64,000 nucleotides of DNA from Acidobacteriota bacterium (lineage in GTDB: Bacteria; Acidobacteriota; Terriglobia; Acidiferrales; UBA7541), in assembly GCA_003223245.1 (NCBI GenBank), contig QHYI01000109.1, forward strand, positions 89,082 to 153,081, read 5' to 3'. Shown here in pieces: positions 55,414 through 63,412 of the stretch. How positions within the stretch are numbered: the first letter of the stretch is position 1; every line of letters starts with the position of its first letter. The translations under genes and the position numbers were made by a program. The notes below the pieces were generated by a model. The model had not been told where the DNA came from, ran no database searches, and saw nothing but the letters and a program-made list of their open reading frames with translations.

Positions 55414-55614
55414 TCATTCTTCATCGATGACCTTGACGTTCGCCGCGTGCGGCCCTTGTGGCCCTTGTACGGTTTCGAACTCGACGTGATCTCCCTGCTT
55501 TCTTTAATGTTCGGTAGCCTTCACCTGCAATATCGGTGTAATGAACGAAAACATCGGGGCCGTCATCTCTCCCAATGAAACCGTAACCCTTGGAATCACT
55601 ACCTTGCCGCGCAT
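55414..55614 (-). pseudogene. cold-shock gene, decayed copy B
   Basis: ATG at 55614 reads MRGKVV, then about 11 bases that should encode the KWFN part are missing. The frame is then [33 protein letters not shown] further one-base shift separates this from [20 protein letters not shown] and the stop at 55414. Both RNP motifs remain readable. Confidence 0.8.
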
Positions 55615-55653
55615 GCCGCGCAGGAAACGCTACTCCTGTCCGGCTTTCAAAAA

Positions 55654-55974
55654 TCAAACCAATTCATCTTCGTTAGTGTGAGCGCGGCCACACACGGGGC
55701 ATTTCCATAAACGAAAGCTCGGAGTCTCCTGTTTGACCCTGGCAAGGTACATGAGCATTCCATCTTACCGACAAATGACATGCGGCAGGATTTGTGCCTC
55801 GCTCTGCATCGACCTGAGGCTGAAAAGATAGCCTCTGGAGCTTGTGTAACTTATCGTGCAGCCAGAAACGCCACAGAAGAAAAGGTGCGACCGTACGTCG
55901 ATGCCACGCCTCATCTCAGCGTGGTGCTCAAAGCAGAGGGGTCGAATTTCTTTACGTCTGGGTGTTGCAGGCAT
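55654..55974 (-). pseudogene. Cys/His-rich protein copy 2 with nonsense codon
   Basis: In-frame homologue of 54266-54583: KEIRPLCFEHHAEM, LFFCGVSGCTISYTSSRGY, QILPHVICR, then TAA, then DGMLMYLARVKQETPSFRLW and [16 protein letters not shown] to the true stop. One nonsense codon (where copy 1 has Ser) is the only break, so this copy is young as a pseudogene. Confidence 0.8.
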
Positions 55975-56043
55975 TTTCGCGGGAAGCCTCCTCAACATGA
56001 GGGGCGCGCCTGAAGGCAGCCAAGTCTACGTCAAAACAAAATT

Positions 56044-56280
56044 CTAACGCGGTCTATGAGGACTTTTCTGGGGGAGCCGGTTCGCTCCCTTCTCCGTCCC
56101 ATCTGCCTGCGTCAAGAAGTTCAGTCCAATAACAAATCCTTTGGGGCTTCTCGCGTGACAATAGACTATTTGCGCTCTTACCGTCAGTTCACGAATGCTG
56201 GACTTAACATCCACAGGGGAGCCAGGCTCCCAAAATCGCTCCGTCGCAGCACGCTCACCACCAAGACTGGTCTGGCCCGC
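56044..56280 (-). pseudogene. PilZ-like gene, N-terminally truncated copy
   Basis: The minus strand reads TSLGGERAATERFWEPGSPV, then VRAQIVYC and GFVIGLNFLTQ, matching 54619-54939 from its middle to its end, with a stop at 56044. The first ~30 residues are replaced at the junction with zinc-ribbon copy 4. Confidence 0.7.
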
Positions 56281-56463
56281 GTGAATACCCCGAAAGATTG
56301 GCTAATCACGAGGTGCTATCGCTATCCGGAATGCGGCAAACGCTACTACATCCCGGGTTGGAAACAGAAACCGAAGTGCCGAGTCTGCGACGCGGAGCTT
56401 CGTGCCGTTGACGAACAAGGCGAATCATCGCCACGAGCCAAAAGTCAACGTGCGGCTGGCTAA
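56281..56463 (+). CDS. zinc-ribbon family copy 4, one Cys lost
   Basis: A 60-residue frame from GTG: NTPKDWLITRCYRYPECGKR, then YYIPGWKQKPKCRVCDAEL and a polar tail. The first Cys of the first pair is Tyr (YPEC) although a Cys two residues earlier (RCY) might substitute. The frame is intact but no good ribosome binding site is visible. Confidence 0.5.
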   Translation: MNTPKDWLITRCYRYPECGKRYYIPGWKQKPKCRVCDAELRAVDEQGESSPRAKSQRAAG

Positions 56464-56510
56464 TCCCGATCATCGGTGACAACAGGGTGCGTCGTATGCG
56501 GAACCAAGTG
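56464..56510 (-). pseudogene. cold-shock gene, C-terminal scrap
   Basis: A stretch with TTGTTGTCACCGAT (minus strand) repeats the end of cold-shock copy A. It lies directly after zinc-ribbon copy 4, in the same relative position as in unit 1, and marks the broken end of the tandem array. Confidence 0.5.
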
Positions 56511-56578
56511 GAATGACCAGAGCCACGAATAAGAAGCAACGTGGCTCTGGTCTCTTGACCATCAATGAAGGGAGTTTG

Positions 56579-57196
56579 TTACGAGCAAGTGATATCGGAC
56601 TGCGCGGAAGCCACCACTATATCGAGGCTTGGCCCGGTGACGTGTATCGCATTCACCGTGATTGATCCGCTCGATCCACCAGACGAACTCGTCTGCTGAT
56701 TGATGACGACGGTGATTCCACCCGGCAAGGAGATCGAAAGGTTTGGATTGGAGACAAGGATCGATTGCCCTGCCACGGTCAAGCCCACCAGCTGGGCATT
56801 TCCACTGGTGCTCGCCGTGCTGCCGCTGCACGTCGCGCTTGAGGTTGACTTCACAGCCGTGGCTGCTACCAGGCCATTTTGCACGTTCACCTCCGCGAGC
56901 GAGGATTGCGACTGACTCGTCGAGCCACTCCCCGAGGCGGAACTGCTCAGCGCGTGAGCGGACGCTATCCCGGCCACATTGACGCTCGCGAGCGATGTGC
57001 CCAGGCTCCCGCCGCTTGACGGCAGTGCTCCCGTATCGGCCAGGTCGAGCGAGACCCCCAGAGCACTTGCTTTCAGTCCCACAGCTTCACCGCTGAACGA
57101 TGTTGCGTTCTGTGCGAAGCTGCTTGCCGGGCTCAAAGCCAGCAGGCCCGTCAGATAGATTGCGATCATCGACGTTCTCGTCCTCTTCTCGTTCAT
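56579..57196 (-). CDS. exported choice-of-anchor-P-like protein
   Basis: This 205-residue protein has a signal peptide (MIAIYLTGLLALSPASSFAQ region). The mature part is Ser/Gly/Thr/Ala-rich with strand repeats: VGLKASALGVSLDLADTGAL, SLASVNVAGIAS, VGLTVAGQSILVS and ISLPGGITVVINQQ. This matches the choice-of-anchor P pattern, often on secreted proteins of Acidobacteriota and Actinobacteria. No C-terminal anchor is visible. GAGGAG precedes the second of two Met codons (57196), which I use. Two Cys (TCSGST and C-terminal ITCS) may form a disulfide. Confidence 0.75.
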   Translation of the reverse strand: MNEKRTRTSMIAIYLTGLLALSPASSFAQNATSFSGEAVGLKASALGVSLDLADTGALPSSGGSLGTSLASVNVAGIASAHALSSSASGSGSTSQSQSSLAEVNVQNGLVAATAVKSTSSATCSGSTASTSGNAQLVGLTVAGQSILVSNPNLSISLPGGITVVINQQTSSSGGSSGSITVNAIHVTGPSLDIVVASAQSDITCS

Positions 57197-57606
57197 GTAC
57201 ATTCTCCTCGAGGTATTGGAAACAGAATGACCGACTCGTGCACGCGACGTATGCAGCGGACAAGGGGTAGCAGCACACTCGACTGGGGGTCACTTGCGTA
57301 GAATTCGGCTGCAGCACATTAGGTTGTAAACCGCATAGGCGCAATCAGGGCTTTCCGTGCATCGCGTTACAAAATTCCCCGATACGGCGTTTTACTAGAA
57401 ATACTTGAGCCGTGTGCAAAAGAGACATTTCTTCCACGGAATCTTTTGCGATTGGATAGGAGTTGGCCGTTCGGAAAAAGCCCGCTGCTGCCACATTAGG
57501 CTTGATGATGAGTGGCGCAGTAGATTAATTGGCGTCAAAGGACTTGACGTGTCCAACTGCGAGGTCTGCGGTTTCGGCCAATCGACGGTGCCCACATCCG
57601 CCGCAG
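57197..57606. other. intergenic, no supported gene
   Basis: About 400 bases upstream of the choice-of-anchor gene. An open frame on the plus strand (57405-57614) shows scattered Cys but no ribosome binding site or family. The promoter of the exported protein should be here; no clear -10/-35 pair stands out. Confidence 0.4.
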
Positions 57607-57780
57607 TTAGGTAGCCGCCTTTCCTTGTGGCGGGGATTTGCCCGGCTCATCATCGGCGCGAAGCTCGGCTCCGCGTTGTCGGCATTTCGGATTCTTCTTC
57701 CATTCCACAACAGCGTAACGCTTGCCGCATTGCGGGCAGCGATAAGGTTTCGTGAGCTTCCAATCTTTTCCGTTATCCAT
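57607..57780 (-). CDS. zinc-ribbon family copy 5, last Cys lost
   Basis: A 57-residue frame from ATG: MDNGKDWKLTKPYRCPQCGK, then RYAVVEWKKNPKCRQRGAEL and an acidic/basic tail. It has the best-preserved start and first Cys pair of the family, but the fourth zinc Cys is Arg (CRQR). Its 5' end lies beside the end of a PilZ gene. Confidence 0.6.
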   Translation of the reverse strand: MDNGKDWKLTKPYRCPQCGKRYAVVEWKKNPKCRQRGAELRADDEPGKSPPQGKAAT

Positions 57781-57787
57781 GACCTGG

Positions 57788-58129
57788 CTACACAACACGC
57801 AACAATCTCGTCATCAACTTTTTCAGCAAGATTTTGTCTCCTATGGCCATCCGTGTGAACTCGACACCAAAACCTTCTGCGGGGGCAATGCTTCGCACGA
57901 TTGCATCGGCCCGTACGTTGCCACCAGGTACTTCAAACGCCAGCCTGAGTTTGGTGCCTACGGTCGGCGGATTTGGCGCGGAGATGAACAATCCCCCCAT
58001 GCCGAGCGTCTCGACGCGGGAAAACAGTTGAAGGTCTGCGCCATGCCAGCTCACGGACATTCCCTTCGGCAAGGAAATGCGCGGGTATCGGCGCGTCTTG
58101 CGACCGGACTCCTCAGTAGCACCCTGCAA
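57788..58129 (-). CDS. PilZ-domain protein
   Basis: This 113-residue protein has a PilZ domain with RKTRRYPRISL (R-x3-R), ETLGMGGLFI in the D/N-x-S-x2-G position (with Gly), and GFGVEF. The start is TTG, with GGAGG immediately upstream. It is a different PilZ subtype from that of the cassette. Confidence 0.8.
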   Translation of the reverse strand: MQGATEESGRKTRRYPRISLPKGMSVSWHGADLQLFSRVETLGMGGLFISAPNPPTVGTKLRLAFEVPGGNVRADAIVRSIAPAEGFGVEFTRMAIGDKILLKKLMTRLLRVV

Positions 58130-58788
58130 GGAGACCTCCTGGATCGTCGCTCGCTCTCAGGACAGGCGTACTGGGAAGATAGGCCCATTTCGTGGAGGAG
58201 GTGAATGGGGCCGCAGTACTATCGAACAAGTACCTTGGTTTTGGAGTTTTGCAGCTACGAGAATGGGAAGAGCCACGCGCTACCCTCTTTCGAAAAGCAT
58301 TCTCAATTTGCTCTTTCGCGTTTCATCTCGCCGTGTCCTTCCCTGTGATTTAATCCATCCGAGCATATTCCCGACAGCAACGCGATGAACGGTAGGCTCC
58401 CCGTAAACTTCCAAAACCACCCATCCGATACGCTCAAGTTTTTGCGTAGCGTCGCGCAGTCGCCTTGGCGATTTTGAGCGGATCTGAGGGCCGAAGAGCC
58501 GCTCTGATTGCCTATTATCGTTCTAGCTTAAGCTAGTGTATAAAATCGAGGGCAAATTCAGGCTTCTACCTCTTAAACCACTAATGTCTTTAACACAAAG
58601 CAATTCCAGAATTCCACGTATTGAACATACCTTGACGTTCAACTAGACCAGCACATGTAGGACACGCAACTCCGCCAAATCAGTTTCAACGCCCGGCCTA
58701 CAAGATTCGGCTTTCAAGATTCAGTAGCACGTAAGTGTCTGGTTCATATTTCGAGGGATTCTCAAAGCTAGCGCAAGGAGGCTGGGCC
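58130..58788. other. intergenic region with one palindrome
   Basis: About 660 bases without a supported gene. The only feature is the 14-base palindrome at 58523-58536. The rest is AT-richer than neighbouring genes, in keeping with the accessory region to the left. Confidence 0.4.
58523..58536. promoter_or_regulatory. 14-bp perfect palindrome next to a -10-like box
   Basis: CTAGCTTAAGCTAG is self-complementary and is followed at once by TGTATAAAAT, which looks like an extended -10 on the plus strand. It could be an operator for the exported protein 250 bases downstream. Function is inferred. Confidence 0.3.
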
Positions 58789-59451
58789 GTGGTTACTACC
58801 AACATTAGTTCCCCTCGGTTGGTTCTTTCTTTACTCGCTTTCGCCTGGCTTCTGGCGTCTTCCACGCCGGGTTATGCGCAGACGTCTCTCCAGTCCATCG
58901 GAGTCCCGAGCTTCACGAGGGCACTGCCAGTCGAAAACGGATGGATAGACACATCGAACGGTGGTCTTCATCTGGCGGAGACAAACCCAAAAGCGGTCGC
59001 CCCGCGTGCCTGTGTAAGTGCAGATCTGTCTTCTGAAGCGCCCGCCGAAGCCCTAATCCTAAATTCCTATCCACCTCCCAGAGATTCCGAGGCGGCCGCC
59101 CGATCCTTGTCCCCGCGATCTGGGTTGCCGGGTCGTTCTGCAGAGTCTCATCGCCGCAAGTGGCTCGCCCTCACTATTGCGCAGCATGGCGCCGCAATGT
59201 TTGACGCTTGGTCCACACGCCGAGACATCTCCACCGGCTATTACCACGAGGTAAATCCGTCCTTGCGGCCTTTCGCCGGAAACACATCGTTTTATGCCGC
59301 CATTCAGGTGGGTCCGCTTGTATTCGATTACCTTGGCAGACGCATGATGACCAGCCAACACGGCTGGCTGAAGCGCACTTGGTGGATTCCACAAGCACTA
59401 AGTGCTGCGATGTCCATTAGGAGCGGTGCCCACAACTTGATTGTTCGCTGA
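58789..59451 (+). CDS. exported protein of unknown function
   Basis: This 220-residue protein starts at a GTG behind AAGGAGG. A signal peptide (LVLSLLAFAWLLASSTPGYAQ) is followed by a disordered region (about 35-120) and a C-terminal part with two weakly hydrophobic segments (HGAAMFDAWSTRRDI, FYAAIQVGPLVFDYLG, IPQALSAAMSIRSGAHN). No family is recognised. It stands alone. Confidence 0.7.
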   Translation: MVTTNISSPRLVLSLLAFAWLLASSTPGYAQTSLQSIGVPSFTRALPVENGWIDTSNGGLHLAETNPKAVAPRACVSADLSSEAPAEALILNSYPPPRDSEAAARSLSPRSGLPGRSAESHRRKWLALTIAQHGAAMFDAWSTRRDISTGYYHEVNPSLRPFAGNTSFYAAIQVGPLVFDYLGRRMMTSQHGWLKRTWWIPQALSAAMSIRSGAHNLIVR

Positions 59452-59640
59452 GCCCTCGCTCACGTTGCGGATCGCAATCGGACGACCTCGTCAGGCCATC
59501 GAGGGCCATGAGGCAGCCAACAAAGGTTCTTTGTTATCTTGCGATAGCCGCCGTTGCCGTCCCTGTGGTGCCATCATTCGGTTCCCTCGGCAGGTTCGAT
59601 TGCAAACCTTTCAACGCTGCTTCGTAAACCGATTGCCGCC

Positions 59641-59712
59641 TCAGCAAGAAAATTGAGAGAAAGCCAGCAGCAACACCAGGAAAGCCGCCCGGACCACCTG
59701 GGTTGTGGACAT
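59641..59712 (-). CDS. possible 23-residue membrane peptide
   Basis: MSTTQVVRAAFLVLLLAFSQ then FSC and stop. GGAGG lies seven bases before the ATG. One hydrophobic helix occupies most of the peptide. It could be a real small membrane protein or an upstream leader. The surrounding ~650 bases (59452-60110) hold no other supported gene. Confidence 0.35.
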   Translation of the reverse strand: MSTTQVVRAAFLVLLLAFSQFSC

Positions 59713-60110
59713 GATCACACCTCCAACAAATTGGAGCTCCTGACGTGGTGTTAACTAACCCCCAGATGCCTCCGGTCTGGACGTTCGGCGCGCAGGGAAG
59801 GAAGAAAGGGACCTCGAATTCGCCATTGGCCGGGCGCAGTAAACAGTCCGCCTTTAAAGACAATGCTGGTGGTCGGGCCGCGCGTATCTTTGCACTGTGG
59901 CAAATAAGCATACGTTTGCCAAGCCCGCGTCGAAGGTGGCCAGGCTGCGCTGGGAAAAGTTGGCCTTTCCGTTCCACATTGGCGTGGACGTGAAGGCCAT
60001 GGCGTTGCGGAGCATCAAGAACGATTTGCGGAGCGTGGGCGACTCCGGCTTCCGCTGTTACAGGACAGTAGCGGTGCGCAGTGCAAGCAATATAGATTGC
60101 TGCAAACTCC

Positions 60111-62963
60111 TCATCCTGTGCAAACAGGCCCGCCAAGCGCCTCGCGCACCTTTTGTGTAAGCACTTGCGGCGTGAAAGGCTTCTGCAAAAAAGAACGTCC
60201 TTCTGCAAGCGTCTCATTTTCCGGAATCACGTTGTACGTATATCCGGACATGTAGAGAACGCGAAGGTTGGTGTGAAGTGCCGTCAGATGTTTCGCCAGG
60301 TCATGTCCGCTCATTCCCGGCATCACCACATCGGTCAGCAGCAGATGAATTTCCGAACCGTGTTTTCCCGCCAACCGTACGGCATCCTCGGAATTTTGCG
60401 CCTCAATCACCTTGTATCCCTGTTCGGAAAGTACCAGGCGCGCGAGCTCACGTACCGCGGGCTCATCCTCAACGAGCAGGATCGTCTCCTTGCCCCTGCC
60501 ATCGGTTGCTCCGGTTGATTCCGCTTCTTGGGGCGCCTGGACGGGTTCTTCCACACGAGGCAAATACACCTTGAACGTCGTGCCTTTCCCTACCTCGCTG
60601 TTGACCTGGATATGCCCGCCGCTCTGTTTGATGATGCCGTATACCGTAGAAAGACCCAGGCCCGTGCCCCGGCTGCTTTCCTTTGTTGTATAGAAAGGCT
60701 CGAAAATATGCGGCAGCGTGTCCGGGCTGATCCCCACTCCGGTATCGGTCACGCTGAGCATCACATACTGCCCCGGTTTGATCGAGGACTGATCGTTGGC
60801 AAAAGAACCGTCGAGCTCGACGTTTTTTGTTTCAATCCACAGCTTGCCCCCGTCGGGCATCGCGTCGCGCGCATTCACGATCAAATTCAGGATGACTTGT
60901 TCGATTTGACCGGGATCAGCTTTCACGGCGCCCAAATTCTTTTCCACCCGCGTTCGCATCTCGATCGTTTGGCTCACCAGGCGCCGCACCATCTTGTCCA
61001 TGCTCAGGACGATCGCGTTCAGGTCGAGCAACTTGGGTTTTAACACTTGTTTGCGGCTGAACGCCAGCAGTTGCCGCACCAGCGCAACCGCCCGCTCCGC
61101 GGCGTCGGCGATCTGCTGGATGTTTCCACGAAGTTCGGAATGGCCCCCCGCGCGGCCCAACGCTAGCTCCACGTAGCCCTTGATGATGGTCAGCAGGTTA
61201 TTGAAATCGTGCGCGACTCCTCCCGCGAGCCGGCCCACGGCCTCCATTCGGCGCGCCTGCTGCAACTGATTTTCCAGCGCTCGCCTTTCGGTGATATCGA
61301 CGATGATGCCTTCCATCAGCGGGTGACTTTCGCTTCCGGGCACAAAAACGGCGTTGTCGCTCACCCAGATGGTCCGGCCATCTTTGCGCTTCAAGCGGTA
61401 CTCCGCCTGATAGCGCTTGGATTTCCTGAAGCTCTGTTCGGCAGTCTCGAGGATCGGATAATCTTCTTCAGGGACGTGAAGAATCCAGTTCTCGGCGTCG
61501 GCCAGCCATTCTTCCTGCGTGTAACCCAAAATCGCTTCTACCTGCGGGCTCACGTAATGCCATTTCGCGTGCGGGCCCACTTCAGAGATATAGCTGACTG
61601 CGGCCACCTGTTCGACGAACATCTGGTACTTGGCTTCGGTTTCTGAGTAAGCCCTCTCGGCCTGCAGGCGCTCGCTGATGTCCCGGGCCACGCATATAAC
61701 GCCCCCTTCCGGCATCGCCGTGATGGTCATCTCGACCGGAATTCGCGAACCGTCGCGTCGGCTGAGCGACACTTGTCCCGACCACTTGCCTGCCTGCTCC
61801 AGCGAATCTCGAATATGTTCTTCGAGCAGCGCCATGTCTTTTTCATCATAAATGTCACGCCAGCTTTTCCCGGCCATCGTCGACGCCTGCTCAAGGCGCA
61901 TCATTTTGGCAAATGCCGCATTCACATAGAGAAGCTTGTCTTTCTTCCCCACGATCGAGATTCCATCGGCCGCGGAATCCATCGCCAGCGCATGGGTCAT
62001 TGCTTCATTCGCGCTCTTGGCCTCGCGATGCTGGCTGATCGCCAAGCGCGCCGCATAACAGAGAATGGAAATGCCCAGCAGCGAAAAGCGAAGCAGTCGC
62101 CATTCCGCTTCGAGTTGCGCAACCTGGAACAGAATGACCAAAGGCGCTAACGCAAGCGTGCCGTTGGTTACCAGCAACTCGCCCAGAGCTTTCCGACGCG
62201 CCTGGGGCCCGCTTCCTTCCACGGGGCTCGGATTCCATTGGGCCGCCCACAACGCCCCGTAAAGAAGGGGCAACGTCCAAAGGAGATCCCGTAGCGTTCC
62301 GGTTGGCGCTGGCCGCACGATTTGCAAATACTGTGCGGTCGCTGAGAACACCGTCAGCGCCACGAGGAATAGCGCCAAACCCCCGTAAAGTTCGCGAATA
62401 TGCTGCTTCCGTGCGGTCAACGCCCGGAATCCGGCTAGTGTCGCCACTAGCGCGTCCTCTAAATTCTCAACGCGCATTTCCCGGAGAAATGCCGTGTGTT
62501 CGTCCAGCCGGCGCGCGGGCAAGAAATAAAATTCCACGAAAATGAAGAAGAAAACTATGCCGATTTGAATGAAATCGAGAAGCGCTTCCACGTCGATCCG
62601 CCGCGAATCTTTGTCCTGGTCCAGGAACAGGGTCATAGCAATGAACATATCTTCGAAGCCAAAAAGGAATCTCACGGCGGACGTCAGCGGCGGTTCACTG
62701 TGCAGCACTACCTCGTAGTACAGCCAGCCGAGATTGGCTATGCCCCAGGTGGCGATGCCTGTGCCCATCAACAGCCATAGAAAACGGCTCAAGCCGCGTC
62801 CCCGGCGGGACGCCCCAAACACCATCACCGCGGCAAAGCCGCAGGCAGTGATTTGTAGAAAGTTGGCAAGGAGGGATCCCGTCGTCGAAGTTCCGAGCGT
62901 CGCTGCTTCCAGAAGATGCAGCGCGACAATAACGGCGGCAAAGATCAGGGGCTTCCGAGGCAT
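60111..62963 (-). CDS. hybrid histidine kinase, membrane-bound, PAS-PAS-HK-REC
   Basis: This 950-residue protein has an N-terminal multi-helix membrane region (about 8-305, at least seven hydrophobic segments). Two PAS domains follow (about 325-435 and 440-560; WHYVSPQVEAILGYTQEEWL is a PAC-type core). HisKA has H585 (GVAHDFNNLL). HATPase boxes are NLIVNARDAMPDGG, TDTGVGIS and GTGLGLSTVYG. A C-terminal receiver has phospho-acceptor D878 and lacks a DNA-binding output. The HDFNNLL form marks the HWE/NtrB-like class of soluble-signal kinases. A partner regulator is not adjacent. Confidence 0.92.
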   Translation of the reverse strand: MPRKPLIFAAVIVALHLLEAATLGTSTTGSLLANFLQITACGFAAVMVFGASRRGRGLSRFLWLLMGTGIATWGIANLGWLYYEVVLHSEPPLTSAVRFLFGFEDMFIAMTLFLDQDKDSRRIDVEALLDFIQIGIVFFFIFVEFYFLPARRLDEHTAFLREMRVENLEDALVATLAGFRALTARKQHIRELYGGLALFLVALTVFSATAQYLQIVRPAPTGTLRDLLWTLPLLYGALWAAQWNPSPVEGSGPQARRKALGELLVTNGTLALAPLVILFQVAQLEAEWRLLRFSLLGISILCYAARLAISQHREAKSANEAMTHALAMDSAADGISIVGKKDKLLYVNAAFAKMMRLEQASTMAGKSWRDIYDEKDMALLEEHIRDSLEQAGKWSGQVSLSRRDGSRIPVEMTITAMPEGGVICVARDISERLQAERAYSETEAKYQMFVEQVAAVSYISEVGPHAKWHYVSPQVEAILGYTQEEWLADAENWILHVPEEDYPILETAEQSFRKSKRYQAEYRLKRKDGRTIWVSDNAVFVPGSESHPLMEGIIVDITERRALENQLQQARRMEAVGRLAGGVAHDFNNLLTIIKGYVELALGRAGGHSELRGNIQQIADAAERAVALVRQLLAFSRKQVLKPKLLDLNAIVLSMDKMVRRLVSQTIEMRTRVEKNLGAVKADPGQIEQVILNLIVNARDAMPDGGKLWIETKNVELDGSFANDQSSIKPGQYVMLSVTDTGVGISPDTLPHIFEPFYTTKESSRGTGLGLSTVYGIIKQSGGHIQVNSEVGKGTTFKVYLPRVEEPVQAPQEAESTGATDGRGKETILLVEDEPAVRELARLVLSEQGYKVIEAQNSEDAVRLAGKHGSEIHLLLTDVVMPGMSGHDLAKHLTALHTNLRVLYMSGYTYNVIPENETLAEGRSFLQKPFTPQVLTQKVREALGGPVCTG

Positions 62964-63108
62964 TCCTGCTCGTACGTTCGCGTTCTGTCGGAATGTTCTA
63001 GCTTAGATTTATTTTATTGAGGGTTCCGCCGGGGCATGATGCACACGTTTTGCGCGTGTGCTCTGCGCGATACGGGTCATAAATCAGTTTAAGCGCAGAA
63101 CCTCGCCG

Positions 63109-63357
63109 TCAACTCGCGCCCGACAACTCTTCGCGAATGACTGGTCGCACAGTTTTCTCAAAAAATTCGTCGGAACGCGGGATGGGTTGCCGCAAGGCTT
63201 CGTTGATTAAGGTCTGGTAGTTGCCCCCGCCGGCACGTTCCACAATTCCGCGGAACCAGTCAAGAATGTCGTCATCAACTCGGATTGTGATGCGCGTTTT
63301 CCCTTTGGGGTCGCGACCACCGGCGGTGGCCCTTCGAAAATCCTATTCACGCTTCAT
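63109..63357 (-). pseudogene. ribbon-helix-helix (BrnA/DUF4415-like) gene with premature stop
   Basis: From an ATG at 63357 the minus strand reads MKRE, then TAG, then DFRRATAGGRD, PKGKTRITIRVDDDILDWF, RGIVERAGGGNYQTLINEAL and RQPIPRSDEFF to a stop at 63109. The ribbon strand (TRITIRVDDD) and both helices are complete. Relatives normally begin MK-x-E-Y-D-F, so one Tyr codon became TAG. No alternative start precedes the ribbon, and no BrnT toxin gene is adjacent. Confidence 0.7.
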
Positions 63358-63412
63358 TCTTCCAACCAACCGAAGTTGGAGGGCGCTTCGGAGTATGATG
63401 CGGGCAGGGGCC

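Larger units (their letters stand above)
53859..56510. repeat. tandem array of a four-gene cassette (~1.2 kb units)
   Basis: The order zinc-ribbon (+), cold-shock (-), Cys/His-rich (-), PilZ (-) occurs completely at 53859-54939. It recurs in decayed form at 55071-56280 and begins a third time at 56281-56510 (zinc-ribbon plus a cold-shock tail). Zinc-ribbon starts are 1,212 and 1,210 bases apart, although internal gaps differ. An isolated zinc-ribbon copy precedes the array at 53159. Members are recognisably homologous but diverged, so the duplications are not recent. Confidence 0.75.

Noticed and set aside
53859..56510. CRISPR array
   Set aside because: The repeats here are gene-length and diverged; no short, evenly spaced direct repeats or cas genes were seen anywhere in the window.
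59534..60217. 227-codon minus-strand frame next to the hybrid kinase
   Set aside because: It overlaps the kinase 3' end by 107 bp and has scattered Cys but no domain or ribosome binding site.
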